The translations under genes and the position numbers were made by a program. Source: CALGFH01 sp036003705 (GTDB lineage: Bacteria; Actinomycetota; CALGFH01). From it: a DNA stretch of 29,805 nt. Position 1 is the stretch's first letter. Every line of letters begins with the position of its first letter. Positions 15,904 through 24,060 of the stretch are shown piece after piece. The notes beneath the pieces are model-generated. The model did no database searches. It was not told the origin of the DNA and worked only from the letters and a program-made list of their open reading frames with translations. Where the stretch lies: NCBI GenBank assembly GCA_036003705.1, contig DASYSE010000042.1, forward strand, positions 1-29,805. Direction: 5' to 3'.

Positions 15904-17031
15904 GTGCGCTTCGTCGACGAGTTCCGCGACGCCGAGAAGGCCCAGGCGCTCGCCGCCCAGATCGCCGGCCTGTGCGAGCCGGGCCGGCAGTACAAGTTCA
16001 TGGAGGTGTGCGGCGGCCACACCCACACCATCTACAAGCACGGCCTGGAGGACTACCTCCCGGAGAGCATCACCCTGGTCCACGGACCGGGCTGCCCGGT
16101 CTGCGTGATCCCGATGGGCCGGGTCGACGACGCCATCTTCATCGCCAAGCAGCCGGACGTGATCATGACCTCGTTCGGGGACATGATGCGGGTGCCCGGC
16201 AGCCACGGGTCGTTCTTCGACGCCACCGCCGAGGGCGCCGACATCCGGATGGTCTACTCGCCGCTGGACGCCCTCAAGGTCGCCAGGCAGAACCCGGACA
16301 AGCGGGTCGTGTTCATGGCCATCGGGTTCGAGACCACGGCCCCGTCCAGCGCCATGACCGTCCTGCGGGCGGCCGCCGACGGGATCGAGAACTTCTCGCT
16401 GTTCTGCAACCACGTCACCATCATCCCGGCCATCAAGGCCATCCTCGACTCGCCCGACCTGCGCCTGGACGGCTTCATCGGCCCCGGCCACGTGTCGACC
16501 GTGATCGGCTGCCGGCCCTACGAGTTCATCGCCGGCGACTACGGCAAGCCGCTGGTCTGTGCCGGGTTCGAGCCGCTGGACCTGCTGCAGTCGATCTACA
16601 TGCTGATGCTGCAGCTGAGAGAAGGCCGCTGCGAGGTCGAGAACCAGTACACCCGGGTCGTCCCCTGGGACGGCAACCTCAAGGCAATCCAGGTGATCAA
16701 CCAGGTCATGGAGCTGCGGCCCTACTTCGAGTGGCGCGGGCTCGGCTTCATATCCCACTCGGCGCTGCGGGTCAAGGAGAGCTACGCCAGCTTCGACGCG
16801 GAGCGGCTGTTCCTGGTCCCGGGTGTCCGCGTCGCCGACCCCAAGGCCTGCCAGTGCGGCGAGGTCCTCAAGGGCGTGCTCAAGCCGTGGGAGTGCAAGG
16901 TGTTCGGCACCGCCTGCACCCCGGAGACGCCCATCGGCACCTGCATGGTCTCCCCCGAGGGTGCCTGCGCCGCCTACTACAACTTCGGCCGCTTCACCAG
17001 AGAGCGCGTGAAGGAGGCGACCAGAGCGTGA
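15904..17031 (+). CDS. hypD: Hydrogenase maturation protein HypD
   Basis: A 375-residue Fe-S protein that, with HypC, is the scaffold for the Fe(CN)2CO unit. Conserved motifs are visible: EVCGGHTHTIYKHGL near residue 36, HGPGCPVCVIP near 61, and the C-terminal 4Fe-4S cysteines (CQCGEVLKG, ECKVFGTACTPETPIGTC, GACAAYYNFGRF). GTG 15904 follows GAGGAGG at a normal distance. The stop overlaps the hypE start (GTGA), implying coupled translation. Confidence 0.96.
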   Translation: MRFVDEFRDAEKAQALAAQIAGLCEPGRQYKFMEVCGGHTHTIYKHGLEDYLPESITLVHGPGCPVCVIPMGRVDDAIFIAKQPDVIMTSFGDMMRVPGSHGSFFDATAEGADIRMVYSPLDALKVARQNPDKRVVFMAIGFETTAPSSAMTVLRAAADGIENFSLFCNHVTIIPAIKAILDSPDLRLDGFIGPGHVSTVIGCRPYEFIAGDYGKPLVCAGFEPLDLLQSIYMLMLQLREGRCEVENQYTRVVPWDGNLKAIQVINQVMELRPYFEWRGLGFISHSALRVKESYASFDAERLFLVPGVRVADPKACQCGEVLKGVLKPWECKVFGTACTPETPIGTCMVSPEGACAAYYNFGRFTRERVKEATRA

Positions 17032-18152
17032 CCGCCGAGCATCACGCCCCAGGGACGGCAACCAGGGAGCAGTACCAGCAGCTGAGCCGCGAGGAGCAGG
17101 TCCTCGAGCGGATCGAGAAGGCACGCCGCCGCAAGCCCAAGCTCAAGGAGGAGCGCATCACCCTGTCCCACGGGTCGGGCGGCAAGGCCACGCAGACGCT
17201 GATCGAGGCGGTGTTCCTGGAGGCGTTCCGCAACCCGCTGCTGGAGCCGCTGGAGGACGGGGCCGTGCTGACCGCGCACGGGGGCCGGCTGGCCTTCACC
17301 ACCGACTCCTACGTGGTCTCGCCGCTGTTCTTCCCCGGCGGCGACATCGGCGACCTGGCCGTCAACGGCACCGTCAACGACCTGGCCGTGAGCGGGGCCC
17401 GGCCGCTGTGGCTGTCGGCCGGGTTCATCCTGGAGGAGGGCTTCCCGGTCGCCGACCTGGAGCGGATCGTCGGCTCGATGGCGGCGGCCGCCGAGCGGGC
17501 CGGGGTCCAGGTGGTCACCGGCGACACCAAGGTGGTGCAGCGGGGCAAGGCCGACGGCTGCTACGTCAACACCGCCGGGGTCGGGGTGATCGAACGCCCA
17601 GGGGAGCTGGGGGCGGCCAGGGCGCAGCCGGGGGACGCGGTGATCGTCTCCGGGCCGATCGGCAACCACGGCATCACCATCATGCTGGCCAGGGGCGAGC
17701 TGGACATCGAGTCCGAGGTCACCTCGGACACGGCCGCGCTCAACGGCCTGGTCGAGCGGCTGCTGGACGCCACCCCCGGCGTCCGCGGACTGCGCGACGC
17801 GACCAGGGGCGGGGTGGCCACCATCTGCAACGAGGTGGCAAGGGCCGCCGGAGTGGCCGTGGTGGTCGACGAGGAGGCGGTCCCGGTCCGCCCCGACGTG
17901 CGCGGAGCCTGCGAGCTGCTTGGCATCGACCCGCTGTATGTGGCCTGCGAAGGGCGTTTGGTGGCGATCGTCGACGGGGACGAGGTCGACGCGGCCATGT
18001 CGGCGCTGCGTTCGCACCCGCTGGGGGAGGGCGCCGCGGTGATCGGCCGGGTCAGGGACGACCCGCCCGGCCTTGTTCTGCTGAAGACGTCGTTCGGCGG
18101 GACCCGGATCGTCGACCTCCTGGTCGGCGACCCCCTGCCACGGATCTGCTGA
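17028..18152 (+). CDS. hypE: Hydrogenase maturation protein HypE
   Basis: A PurM-like enzyme that dehydrates the carbamoyl group on its own C-terminal Cys to thiocyanate, supplying the CN ligands. It has 374 residues from GTG 17028, which overlaps the hypD stop. The first 45 residues form a charged extension (region QQLSREEQVLERIEKARRRK) before the usual ITLSHGSGGKATQTLI. ATP-binding and core motifs follow (TTDSYVVSPLFFPGGDIGDL, VTGDTKVV, RDATRGGVATICNEVA). It ends PRIC, with the catalytic terminal Cys in place. It is the last gene of the forward operon, followed by tandem repeats. Confidence 0.95.
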   Translation: MTAEHHAPGTATREQYQQLSREEQVLERIEKARRRKPKLKEERITLSHGSGGKATQTLIEAVFLEAFRNPLLEPLEDGAVLTAHGGRLAFTTDSYVVSPLFFPGGDIGDLAVNGTVNDLAVSGARPLWLSAGFILEEGFPVADLERIVGSMAAAAERAGVQVVTGDTKVVQRGKADGCYVNTAGVGVIERPGELGAARAQPGDAVIVSGPIGNHGITIMLARGELDIESEVTSDTAALNGLVERLLDATPGVRGLRDATRGGVATICNEVARAAGVAVVVDEEAVPVRPDVRGACELLGIDPLYVACEGRLVAIVDGDEVDAAMSALRSHPLGEGAAVIGRVRDDPPGLVLLKTSFGGTRIVDLLVGDPLPRIC

Positions 18153-18170
18153 AGCGGCCAGGCTCGCGGT

Positions 18171-18273
18171 CCGAGGGGTGTGGACCGCCGCCCGAGGGTG
18201 TGGACCGCCGCCCGAGGGGTGTGGACCGCCGCCCGAGGGGTGTGGACCGCCGTCCGAGGGGTGTGGACCGCCG
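18171..18273. repeat. Five tandem copies of a 21-bp repeat
   Basis: The unit CCGAGGGGTGTGGACCGCCG plus C or T occurs at 18171-18191, 18192-18211 (one G short), 18212-18232, 18233-18253 and 18254-18273 (last base missing). Copies are nearly identical. They fill most of the 144-bp gap between the convergent hypE and hypF genes. GGTCC before the first GTGT and GGACC after it form a short inverted repeat, so the array could help stop transcription from both sides. No T tract is seen. Confidence 0.9.
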
Positions 18274-18296
18274 GAGGAAGCCCGCACCTGGGTCGG

Positions 18297-20654
18297 CTAC
18301 GCTCCCCCACCGGGGGCCGGGCGTTGGCCTTGTCGGGCTCTTGCGCGGGCTCCGGCGACGGCGGCCTGGCCAAGGCTGATACCGCCGTCGTTGGGGGGGA
18401 CCCGGGCGTGGACCAGGACCCGGAACCCCCGCCGCTCCAGCCCCGTGGTCACCCGCTCCAGCAGGAGGAGGTTCTGGAACACGCCGCCGGACAGTGCCGC
18501 CGTCTCCAGGCCGGTCGCGTCCCGGAGCGCCTGGCAGGCGGCGATGGTCGCCGCAGCCAGGCCGTTGTGGAAGCGGGCGGCGATCAGCGGCGCCGCCACC
18601 CCGGCCTCCAGCTGCTCGACCACCGCGCGCACCAGGTCGGACCCGACCAGCCGCAGTGGCCCGCCATCGGCCCCGGTCCCGGCGACCCGGGCCGGGTAGG
18701 CGGCCGTCTCACCCGGGTCGGCGAGCTGCTCCAGCTCCACCGCGGCCTGTCCCTCGTAGTTGACCGCGTCCCGGACGCCGAGGATCGCCGCCACCGCGTC
18801 GAACAGCCGCCCGGCGCTCGAGGTCGCCGGGGAGGCCGTGCCCGACCTGGCCAGGGCGACCACCCGCTCCCAGCGGTCCAGGTTGCGCCCGACCACGGCC
18901 AGCCGTTCGGGGACCTGACCGCCGAAGGCGGCGTCCAGCCAGGCGGCCGCCATCCGCCACGGCTCCTTGATCGCCGCGGTGCCGCCCGGCATCGCCACCA
19001 CCTCCAGATGACCGGCCCGGCGAAACCCTTCCAGGTCGGCGACCAGCAGCTCTCCGCCCCAGATGGTGCCGTCGGTGCCGTACCCGAGCCCGTCGAATGC
19101 GACCCCGATCACCGGCCCCGGCTGGCCGTTGTCGGCAAGGCAGGCGGCGACGTGGGCGTGGTGGTGCTGCACGCCCTCCAGCTCGACCCCGTCCAGCTCG
19201 GCCGCGTACTTGGTCGACAGGTACTCGGGGTGCAGGTCGTGGGCGACGACCTCCGGCTGGACCGCGAACAGGCGCCGGAAATGCTCGACCCCTTCGGTGA
19301 ACGAGCGGAAGGTCTCGTAATTTTCCAGATCTCCGACGTGGTGGGAGACAAAGGCGTGGTTGCCCTTGGCCAGGCAGAAGGTGCTCTTGAGCTCGGCCCC
19401 GCAGGCTAGGACGTGACGCGGGAACGGCCAGGGCAGCGGCAGCGGCTGGGGTGCGAACCCCCGCGACCGCCGCAGCGGCAGCTCCCGCCCCCGGAAGCCA
19501 CGCACCACCGAGTCGTCGGCCCGCACGTGGATCGGGCGGTCGTGGACCAGGAACCAGTCGGCGATCCCGGCCAGCCGCTCCATGGCCTCGTCGTCCAGGT
19601 AGGCGATTGGCTCGTCGGACACGTTGCCGCTGGTCAGCACGATCGGGCGTCCGACCTCGGCCAGCAGCAGGTGGTGCAGGGGCGTATAGGGCAGCAGCAC
19701 CCCCAGGGACCGGTTGGCCGGCGCCACCGAACTCGCGACCGGCGCGCCCCGATCCACCCGGGCGCCCCCGTGGGGTTCCCCGGACCGCTCCGGTCGCCTT
19801 CGCAGCAGGACGATCGGGCGGCGGGGGCTGGCCAGCATGGCCGCCTCGGCCGGGTCGAGCAGGCACAGCGCTCGAGCAGCCTCCAGGTCGGCGGCCATCA
19901 CCGCGAACGGCTTGTCCTCGCGGTGCTTGCGCGCCCGCAGCGCGGCGACGGCCGGCTCGCAGGCCGCGTCGGCGGCCAGGTGGTAGCCGCCGAGGCCCTT
20001 GACCGCCACCACCGCCCCGTCCCGGAGCCGGGCGCCGGCCGCGGCCAGCGGCTCCCCGTCCGCCGCCAGCCCGCTCGGGGCCAGGAGCCGCAGCGCCGGC
20101 CCGCAGGCCGGGCAGCATACCGGCTGGGCGTGGAAGCGCCGGTCCGCGGGGTCGTGGTACTCGCGGGCGCAGTCGGCGCACATGGCGAAGCCGGCCATGG
20201 TGGTCGCCGGCCGGTCGTACGGGACGTCGCGGACGATGGTGAACCGCGGCCCGCAGTTGGTGCAGTTGATGAACGGGTAGCGGTGGCGCCGGTCGGCCGG
20301 GTCGGCCAGCTCCCGCAGGCAGTCCGCGCAGGTGGCGGTGTCGGGTGACACCAGCGTCTGCCGCTCCCCACCGGCCCGGCTGGGGGCGATGGCGAACCCT
20401 CTGGCGCCGGTCGGGTCCAGCGGTGTCGCCGTGACCCGCTCGATCACGGCCAGCGGCGGCGCCTCCCGCGCCAGCGCGTCCAGGAACCGCTCGACCGCCT
20501 CGCCGGCCCCTTCGACCTCGACGAAGACGCCCGCGGCGTCGTTGCCGACCAGCCCGGCCAGCCCGAGCCGCCCGGCCAGGGCATGCACGAACGGCCGGAA
20601 GCCAACCCCCTGCACGATTCCCTCGACCCTGACCCGGGTCCGCGTGAGCCCCAT
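18297..20654 (-). CDS. hypF: Carbamoyltransferase HypF
   Basis: Makes carbamoyl-adenylate from carbamoyl phosphate and passes the group to HypE, 785 residues. The N-terminal acylphosphatase domain has VQGVGFRPFVH (Arg20). Two zinc-finger pairs follow (CADCLRELAD, FINCTNCGPR, MCADCAREYH, CCPACGP; about 110-185). A YrdC-like domain includes KGLGGYHLAADA, and the C-terminal Kae1-like domain includes HHHAHVAACLA near residue 497 and GVAFDGLGYGTDG. ATG 20654 is chosen as the first Met before the acylphosphatase strand. The gene is divergent from mutY with only 24 bp between starts, and convergent with hypE, so it is transcribed apart from the other hyp genes. A linker near residues 288-298 carries an in-frame copy of a dispersed GC-rich element. 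Confidence 0.96.
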   Translation of the reverse strand: MGLTRTRVRVEGIVQGVGFRPFVHALAGRLGLAGLVGNDAAGVFVEVEGAGEAVERFLDALAREAPPLAVIERVTATPLDPTGARGFAIAPSRAGGERQTLVSPDTATCADCLRELADPADRRHRYPFINCTNCGPRFTIVRDVPYDRPATTMAGFAMCADCAREYHDPADRRFHAQPVCCPACGPALRLLAPSGLAADGEPLAAAGARLRDGAVVAVKGLGGYHLAADAACEPAVAALRARKHREDKPFAVMAADLEAARALCLLDPAEAAMLASPRRPIVLLRRRPERSGEPHGGARVDRGAPVASSVAPANRSLGVLLPYTPLHHLLLAEVGRPIVLTSGNVSDEPIAYLDDEAMERLAGIADWFLVHDRPIHVRADDSVVRGFRGRELPLRRSRGFAPQPLPLPWPFPRHVLACGAELKSTFCLAKGNHAFVSHHVGDLENYETFRSFTEGVEHFRRLFAVQPEVVAHDLHPEYLSTKYAAELDGVELEGVQHHHAHVAACLADNGQPGPVIGVAFDGLGYGTDGTIWGGELLVADLEGFRRAGHLEVVAMPGGTAAIKEPWRMAAAWLDAAFGGQVPERLAVVGRNLDRWERVVALARSGTASPATSSAGRLFDAVAAILGVRDAVNYEGQAAVELEQLADPGETAAYPARVAGTGADGGPLRLVGSDLVRAVVEQLEAGVAAPLIAARFHNGLAAATIAACQALRDATGLETAALSGGVFQNLLLLERVTTGLERRGFRVLVHARVPPNDGGISLGQAAVAGARARARQGQRPAPGGGA
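19761..19793 (-). repeat. Dispersed GC-rich element within hypF
   Basis: On the minus strand this stretch contains GTCCGGGGAACCCCA followed by CGGGGGCGCC. Fifteen bases are identical to 7193-7207 in the operon leader element, and the encoded GEPHGG resembles the GEPQGG read from the copy before disA. It lies in a variable linker of HypF and is in frame. Confidence 0.5.
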
Positions 20655-20666
20655 GGTGCAGCAGCT

Positions 20667-20672
20667 TACGAT
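20667..20672 (+). promoter_or_regulatory. -10 box TACGAT, probable leaderless promoter of mutY
   Basis: TACGAT fits TANNNT and ends 6 nt before ATG 20679; no Shine-Dalgarno sequence is present. Only 24 bp separate the divergent hypF and mutY starts, so the promoters overlap the coding starts. Confidence 0.5.
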
Positions 20673-20678
20673 GGCTGC

Positions 20679-21605
20679 ATGACCGACCCCAGGCTTCTGG
20701 AAGCGACCCGGGCCCGGGTGCTGGCGTGGTTCGGGGAAGCGGGACGCGACCTGCCGTGGCGGGCGACCCGCGACCCCTACCGGGTGCTGGTGGCCGAGGT
20801 GCTGGCCCAGCAGACCCAGGCGGCCCGGGCGGCCGCCGCCTGGCCGCGGTTCCTGGAGCGCTTCCCGGACGTGGAGGCGCTGGCCGAGGCCGCCCCGGCC
20901 GAGGTGCTGCGGGCCTGGCAGGGTCTCGGCTACAACCGGCGGGCGCTCGCCCTGCGCCAGACCGCGCGGGCGGTGGTGGGGCTGGGCGGCTGGCCCGGCA
21001 CCGTCGAGGGCCTGACCGCCCTGCCCGGCGTCGGCCCCTACACCGCCAGGGCGGTCGCCTGCTTCGCCCTCGGGCTCCGGGTCGCCCCGGTCGACACCAA
21101 CGTCGCCCGGGTGCTGGCCAGGGCGCTGGCCGGCACCGACCCGAGCGAGCTCACCACGGCCGCCCGCCAGCGCCTGGCCGACCAGGCCATGCCGCCCCCG
21201 TCGACCGGGCCATCCGACCCCGGTACGCCCGATCCCTCTGGGCGGGCCTGGGAGTGGTCCTCGGCGCTGATGGACGTTGGCGCGCTCCACTGCCGTCCCC
21301 AGCCCCGCTGCCACGGTTGCCCGCTGAGCCCGAGCTGCCGCTGGCGGGCGCTCGGCCCGGCGGCGCCGCCGGCCCGCCCCCGCGTCCAGGCCCGGTTCGC
21401 CAACTCCGACCGCCGCTGGCGCGGCGCCGTCGTGCGCGCCCTGGCCGGCGCCCCTGACGGCATGGACCGGGCCACCCTTGCCGAGGCGGTCGAGGCGGCC
21501 GCGGCCGACCGGCCCGCGGGGTGGTTCGTGACCCTGCTGGCCCGGCTCGAGTCCGAGGGTCTGGTCGCCACCGGCCACGACGGCCGGCTGCGGCTACCCG
21601 CGTAG
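20679..21605 (+). CDS. mutY: A/G-specific adenine glycosylase MutY
   Basis: Base-excision repair enzyme that removes A mispaired with 8-oxoG, 308 residues. The catalytic Glu is in VAEVLAQQTQ (near residue 41), the helix-hairpin-helix is LPGVGPYTARA, and the catalytic Asp is in VDTNVARV. The 4Fe-4S site is HCRPQPRCHGCPLSPSC; its first spacer is five residues, while six is usual. A Pro/Ser-rich insert (region AMPPPSTGPSDPGTPDPSG) precedes it. As in other actinobacteria, the MutT-like C-terminal domain is replaced by a shorter winged-helix-like tail. ATG 20679 is supported by the -10 box; an ATG at 20671 is out of frame. The neighbouring mutY-radA-disA set matches the DNA-integrity genes clustered in actinobacteria. 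Confidence 0.93.
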   Translation: MTDPRLLEATRARVLAWFGEAGRDLPWRATRDPYRVLVAEVLAQQTQAARAAAAWPRFLERFPDVEALAEAAPAEVLRAWQGLGYNRRALALRQTARAVVGLGGWPGTVEGLTALPGVGPYTARAVACFALGLRVAPVDTNVARVLARALAGTDPSELTTAARQRLADQAMPPPSTGPSDPGTPDPSGRAWEWSSALMDVGALHCRPQPRCHGCPLSPSCRWRALGPAAPPARPRVQARFANSDRRWRGAVVRALAGAPDGMDRATLAEAVEAAAADRPAGWFVTLLARLESEGLVATGHDGRLRLPA

Positions 21606-21608
21606 AAT
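21603..21608 (+). promoter_or_regulatory. -10 box TAGAAT before the small helical gene
   Basis: TAGAAT matches the -10 consensus at five of six positions and includes the mutY stop codon. It lies 23 nt before ATG 21632, leaving room for a short leader with the ribosome binding site AAGGGAG. No convincing -35 is seen. Confidence 0.45.
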
Positions 21609-21631
21609 GCCGGCAGCAGAAGGGAGCGCAG

Positions 21632-21934
21632 ATGGCTGAGAGCAGAGCGGCCTGGGACCGGGTCGGGCAGGAATTCAGCGCCCTCGGGCGCCAGGTGAAG
21701 CAGCACTACGAACAGCAGGACCGGGCGGCACAGGACCCGCAGCCGGCCGAGCGGCGCAAGGTCGACGAGGCCCTGCGCCAGCTCACCGAGTCGCTGGACC
21801 AGGCGTTCAGCGCCCTCGGCGACGCGATCCGCGACCCGCAGTTCGGCGAGCAGTCCAAGAAGGCCGCCGGCTCGCTGAGCGACGCCCTGACCGCGACCTT
21901 CGCCGAGGCCAGCGAGCGCCTCAAGCGGAGGTAG
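21632..21934 (+). CDS. Small helical protein of unknown function
   Basis: A 100-residue, highly charged, almost entirely helical protein (starts MAESRAAWDRVGQEFSALG), with two similar segments, EFSALGRQVKQHY and QAFSALGDAIRDPQF, that suggest an internal helical repeat or coiled coil. No Cys, no membrane segment and no known motif are present. ATG 21632 has AAGGGAG 5 nt upstream. Proteins of this look are annotated as hypothetical in many actinobacteria. Its last 14 nt overlap the 3' end of the convergent gene on the other strand. Confidence 0.75.
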   Translation: MAESRAAWDRVGQEFSALGRQVKQHYEQQDRAAQDPQPAERRKVDEALRQLTESLDQAFSALGDAIRDPQFGEQSKKAAGSLSDALTATFAEASERLKRR

Positions 21935-22508
21935 GCGGCTCCAGCTCGACGCTGCCGCCGGTGCGCCAGTACATCTTGATCGACCGCGACCCAGACGGCG
22001 CCGGCTCGTCGGCGCGGTCCAGGAAGCCGTCGTCGACCAGGTAGCGGCGGAGCATGGCGTAGTCGTCGTGGTAGCGCTTCAGGAGCTCGTTGACCTCCCG
22101 CTCGGGGTATCGCCGGCCGGGCTCGAACAGGCCGGCCAGGTGGTCGAGGACCACCAGGCGCTTGCCGCGTGCCGCCGGCACGGCCAGCAGGCGACCGTTG
22201 TGCACGAAGCGTCTGAGCACGTCGGCCTCTGGCGACTCCGCGGGCGCGGCGGCGTCCGTCGGCGGGGGGATCGCCGCCGCGCGGAGGGTCTGGGGGCGGA
22301 GCTGGTAGCCCTTGCCGGCACCGCCGTCGAGCAGGCCGCCGGCCACCAGCCGGCTGAGCGCCCTTGCCGCGGCCCGTGGCTCAAGGCCGGCCCGGTCCGC
22401 CACCTCGGGCAGCGTCTCGGCGCCCAACGCGACGGCGGCGAGAGCCCTGAGCCGGTCGGGCTCGGCCAGCAACGCCACCAATTCCCTGGCCCCGGGCGGC
22501 TCGTCCAT
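21921..22508 (-). CDS. DUF2087-domain transcriptional regulator
   Basis: A 195-residue protein. The N-terminal ~75 residues form an ArsR-like winged helix (region LVALLAEPDRLRALAAVALG, then LPEVADRAGLEPRAAARALS and a wing). The C-terminal ~75 residues match DUF2087, with KRLVVLDHLAGLFEPGRRY, EVNELLKRYHDDYAMLRRYL and a terminal YWR. Such proteins are thought to be DNA-binding regulators. ATG 22508 is chosen because CACAAT, a partial -10, ends 6 nt before it on the minus strand; an upstream in-frame TTG or GTG is possible but would add an unlikely N-terminus. It is divergent from radA and overlaps the preceding gene by 14 nt at the 3' end. Confidence 0.82.
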   Translation of the reverse strand: MDEPPGARELVALLAEPDRLRALAAVALGAETLPEVADRAGLEPRAAARALSRLVAGGLLDGGAGKGYQLRPQTLRAAAIPPPTDAAAPAESPEADVLRRFVHNGRLLAVPAARGKRLVVLDHLAGLFEPGRRYPEREVNELLKRYHDDYAMLRRYLVDDGFLDRADEPAPSGSRSIKMYWRTGGSVELEPPTSA

Positions 22509-22550
22509 GCGCCCATTGTGGATGATGCTTCGGTGTGGGGGGTGCCGTGC

Positions 22551-22556
22551 TAGCAT
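22551..22556 (+). promoter_or_regulatory. -10 box TAGCAT upstream of radA
   Basis: TAGCAT fits TANNNT and would start a transcript near 22563-22565. A GTG in the radA frame lies at 22565, but the family N-terminus is reached only at GTG 22658, so a leader of about 93 nt is more likely. That leader contains a perfect hairpin, GGGTGCC-tgtt-GGCACCC, at 22569-22586. Confidence 0.45.
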
Positions 22557-22657
22557 TTCGCCTGGTGAGGGTGCCTGTTGGCACCCTGCCGGCGGGCATC
22601 GGGCGCGCCGGTCCGGGCCCGGAGGCCCGGCGCGCGGGTGGGGGCGATTTTCGAGTC

Positions 22658-24049
22658 GTGGCCAGGACAGTCCGGACCGCCTATGCCTGCACCGAGTGCG
22701 GTGCCGCCAGCCCGCGCTGGGTCGGCCGCTGCCCGGCCTGCGGCACCTGGAACAGCCTGGTCGAGGAGGTGCTGGAGCGCACCAGCTCGGCCCGGGCTTC
22801 GGGCCCGGTGGCCGCCCCCGTCCCGATCACCGAGGTCGCGGCTCAGGCAGGCGCCCATCGCACCACCGGCGTCGGCGAGCTCGACCGGGTCCTCGGCGGT
22901 GGGCTGGTGCCCGGCTCGGTCGTCCTGCTGGCCGGCGAGCCCGGCATCGGCAAGTCGACCCTGCTGCTGGGGGTGCTGGCCGGCCTGGCCGCCGACGGCC
23001 CGGTGCTGTATGTCTGCGCCGAGGAGTCGCGCGAGCAGGTCCGCCTGCGCGCCGAGCGCCTCGGCGCCCTCCATCCTGGGCTGCTGCTGGCCGCCGAGAC
23101 CGACCTCAGCGCCGTCCGCACCCTGATCGAGCAGGTCCGGCCGGCCGTCGTGGTCGTCGACTCGGTCCAGACCGTCGCCGACCCGGAGCTGGCCGGCGCC
23201 CCCGGCGGGGTCGGCCAGGTTCGCGAGGTCGCCGCCCAGCTCGTGCGGCTGGCCAAGGAGCGGGCCATCGCCACCTTCCTGGTCGGCCAGGTCACCAAGG
23301 AGGGCGCGGTCGCCGGCCCCAAGACCCTCGAGCACCTGGTGGATGTCGTCCTCAACTTCGAGGGCGACCAGCACCACGCCCTGCGCCTGGTCCGCTGCAC
23401 CAAGAACCGCTTCGGCCCGGCCTACGAGGTCGGCTGCTTCGAGATGACCGAGGTCGGCCTTCAGCCGCTGGCCGACCCGTCGCGGCTGTTCCTGTCCGCC
23501 CGCTCGGCCGGGGTGCCGGGGGTCGCCTGCACGGTCAGCCTCGAGGGCCGGCGGCCGCTGGTCACCGAGGTCCAGGCGCTGGTCGTGCCGAGCGCCTTGG
23601 CGATGCCCCGGCGCACCGCCCAGGGACTGGACGGCGGCCGGCTGGCCATCCTGGTCGCCGTGCTCGAACGCCGTGCCCGCATCGGCCTCGCCGGCAACGA
23701 CGTGTTCGCCGCCACCGCCGGCGGCGTCCGGATCACCGAGCCCGCGGCCGACCTGGCCATCTGCCTCGCCCTGGCCTCGGCCGCCCGCGACCGGCTGGTC
23801 CCGGCCGACCTGGTCACCTTCGGGGAGGTCGGCCTGGGCGGAGAGGTCCGCCCGGTGCCGCAGCTCCCGCGGCGCCTGGCCGAGGCGGCCCGCCTCGGCT
23901 TTCGCCGGGCCTTGGTCCCCGCCACCGGCCTCCCCGACAGCGCGTGGGCCCAGGACGGGATCGAGCTGGACCCGATCCTGTCGGTGGCCGAGTCGCTGGC
24001 CGTCCTGGCCAGCATCGCGGCCCCGCCCGTTGTGGACGTGCGGCGTTGA
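22658..24049 (+). CDS. radA: DNA repair protein RadA
   Basis: A RecA-like branch-migration ATPase acting in homologous recombination, 463 residues. The N-terminal zinc finger is ACTECG and CPACG (C4). Walker A is GEPGIGKST, and the RadA-specific KNRFG motif is in CTKNRFGPAYEVG. The C-terminal third is the Lon-like domain (GVRITEPAADLAICLALAS, FGEVGLGGEVRPV). GTG 22658 gives the usual short N-terminus before TAYACTECG. The in-frame GTG 22565 would add 31 atypical Gly/Pro/Arg-rich residues. disA follows 37 nt downstream. Confidence 0.94.
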   Translation: MARTVRTAYACTECGAASPRWVGRCPACGTWNSLVEEVLERTSSARASGPVAAPVPITEVAAQAGAHRTTGVGELDRVLGGGLVPGSVVLLAGEPGIGKSTLLLGVLAGLAADGPVLYVCAEESREQVRLRAERLGALHPGLLLAAETDLSAVRTLIEQVRPAVVVVDSVQTVADPELAGAPGGVGQVREVAAQLVRLAKERAIATFLVGQVTKEGAVAGPKTLEHLVDVVLNFEGDQHHALRLVRCTKNRFGPAYEVGCFEMTEVGLQPLADPSRLFLSARSAGVPGVACTVSLEGRRPLVTEVQALVVPSALAMPRRTAQGLDGGRLAILVAVLERRARIGLAGNDVFAATAGGVRITEPAADLAICLALASAARDRLVPADLVTFGEVGLGGEVRPVPQLPRRLAEAARLGFRRALVPATGLPDSAWAQDGIELDPILSVAESLAVLASIAAPPVVDVRR

Positions 24050-24060
24050 GCCGGAGGGGT

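Noticed and set aside
18171..18273. Tandem repeats as a CRISPR array
   Set aside because: Units follow each other with no spacers, the unit is 21 bp and no cas gene is nearby.
18180..19409. Forward open frame starting in the tandem repeats
   Set aside because: It is antisense to hypF for most of its length, and the PRGVDRR-like start is only the repeat translated.
22535..22657. Longer RadA N-terminus from an upstream start
   Set aside because: The added residues are Gly/Pro/Arg-rich and unlike RadA; the stretch has a -10 box and a hairpin, so it is better read as promoter and leader.
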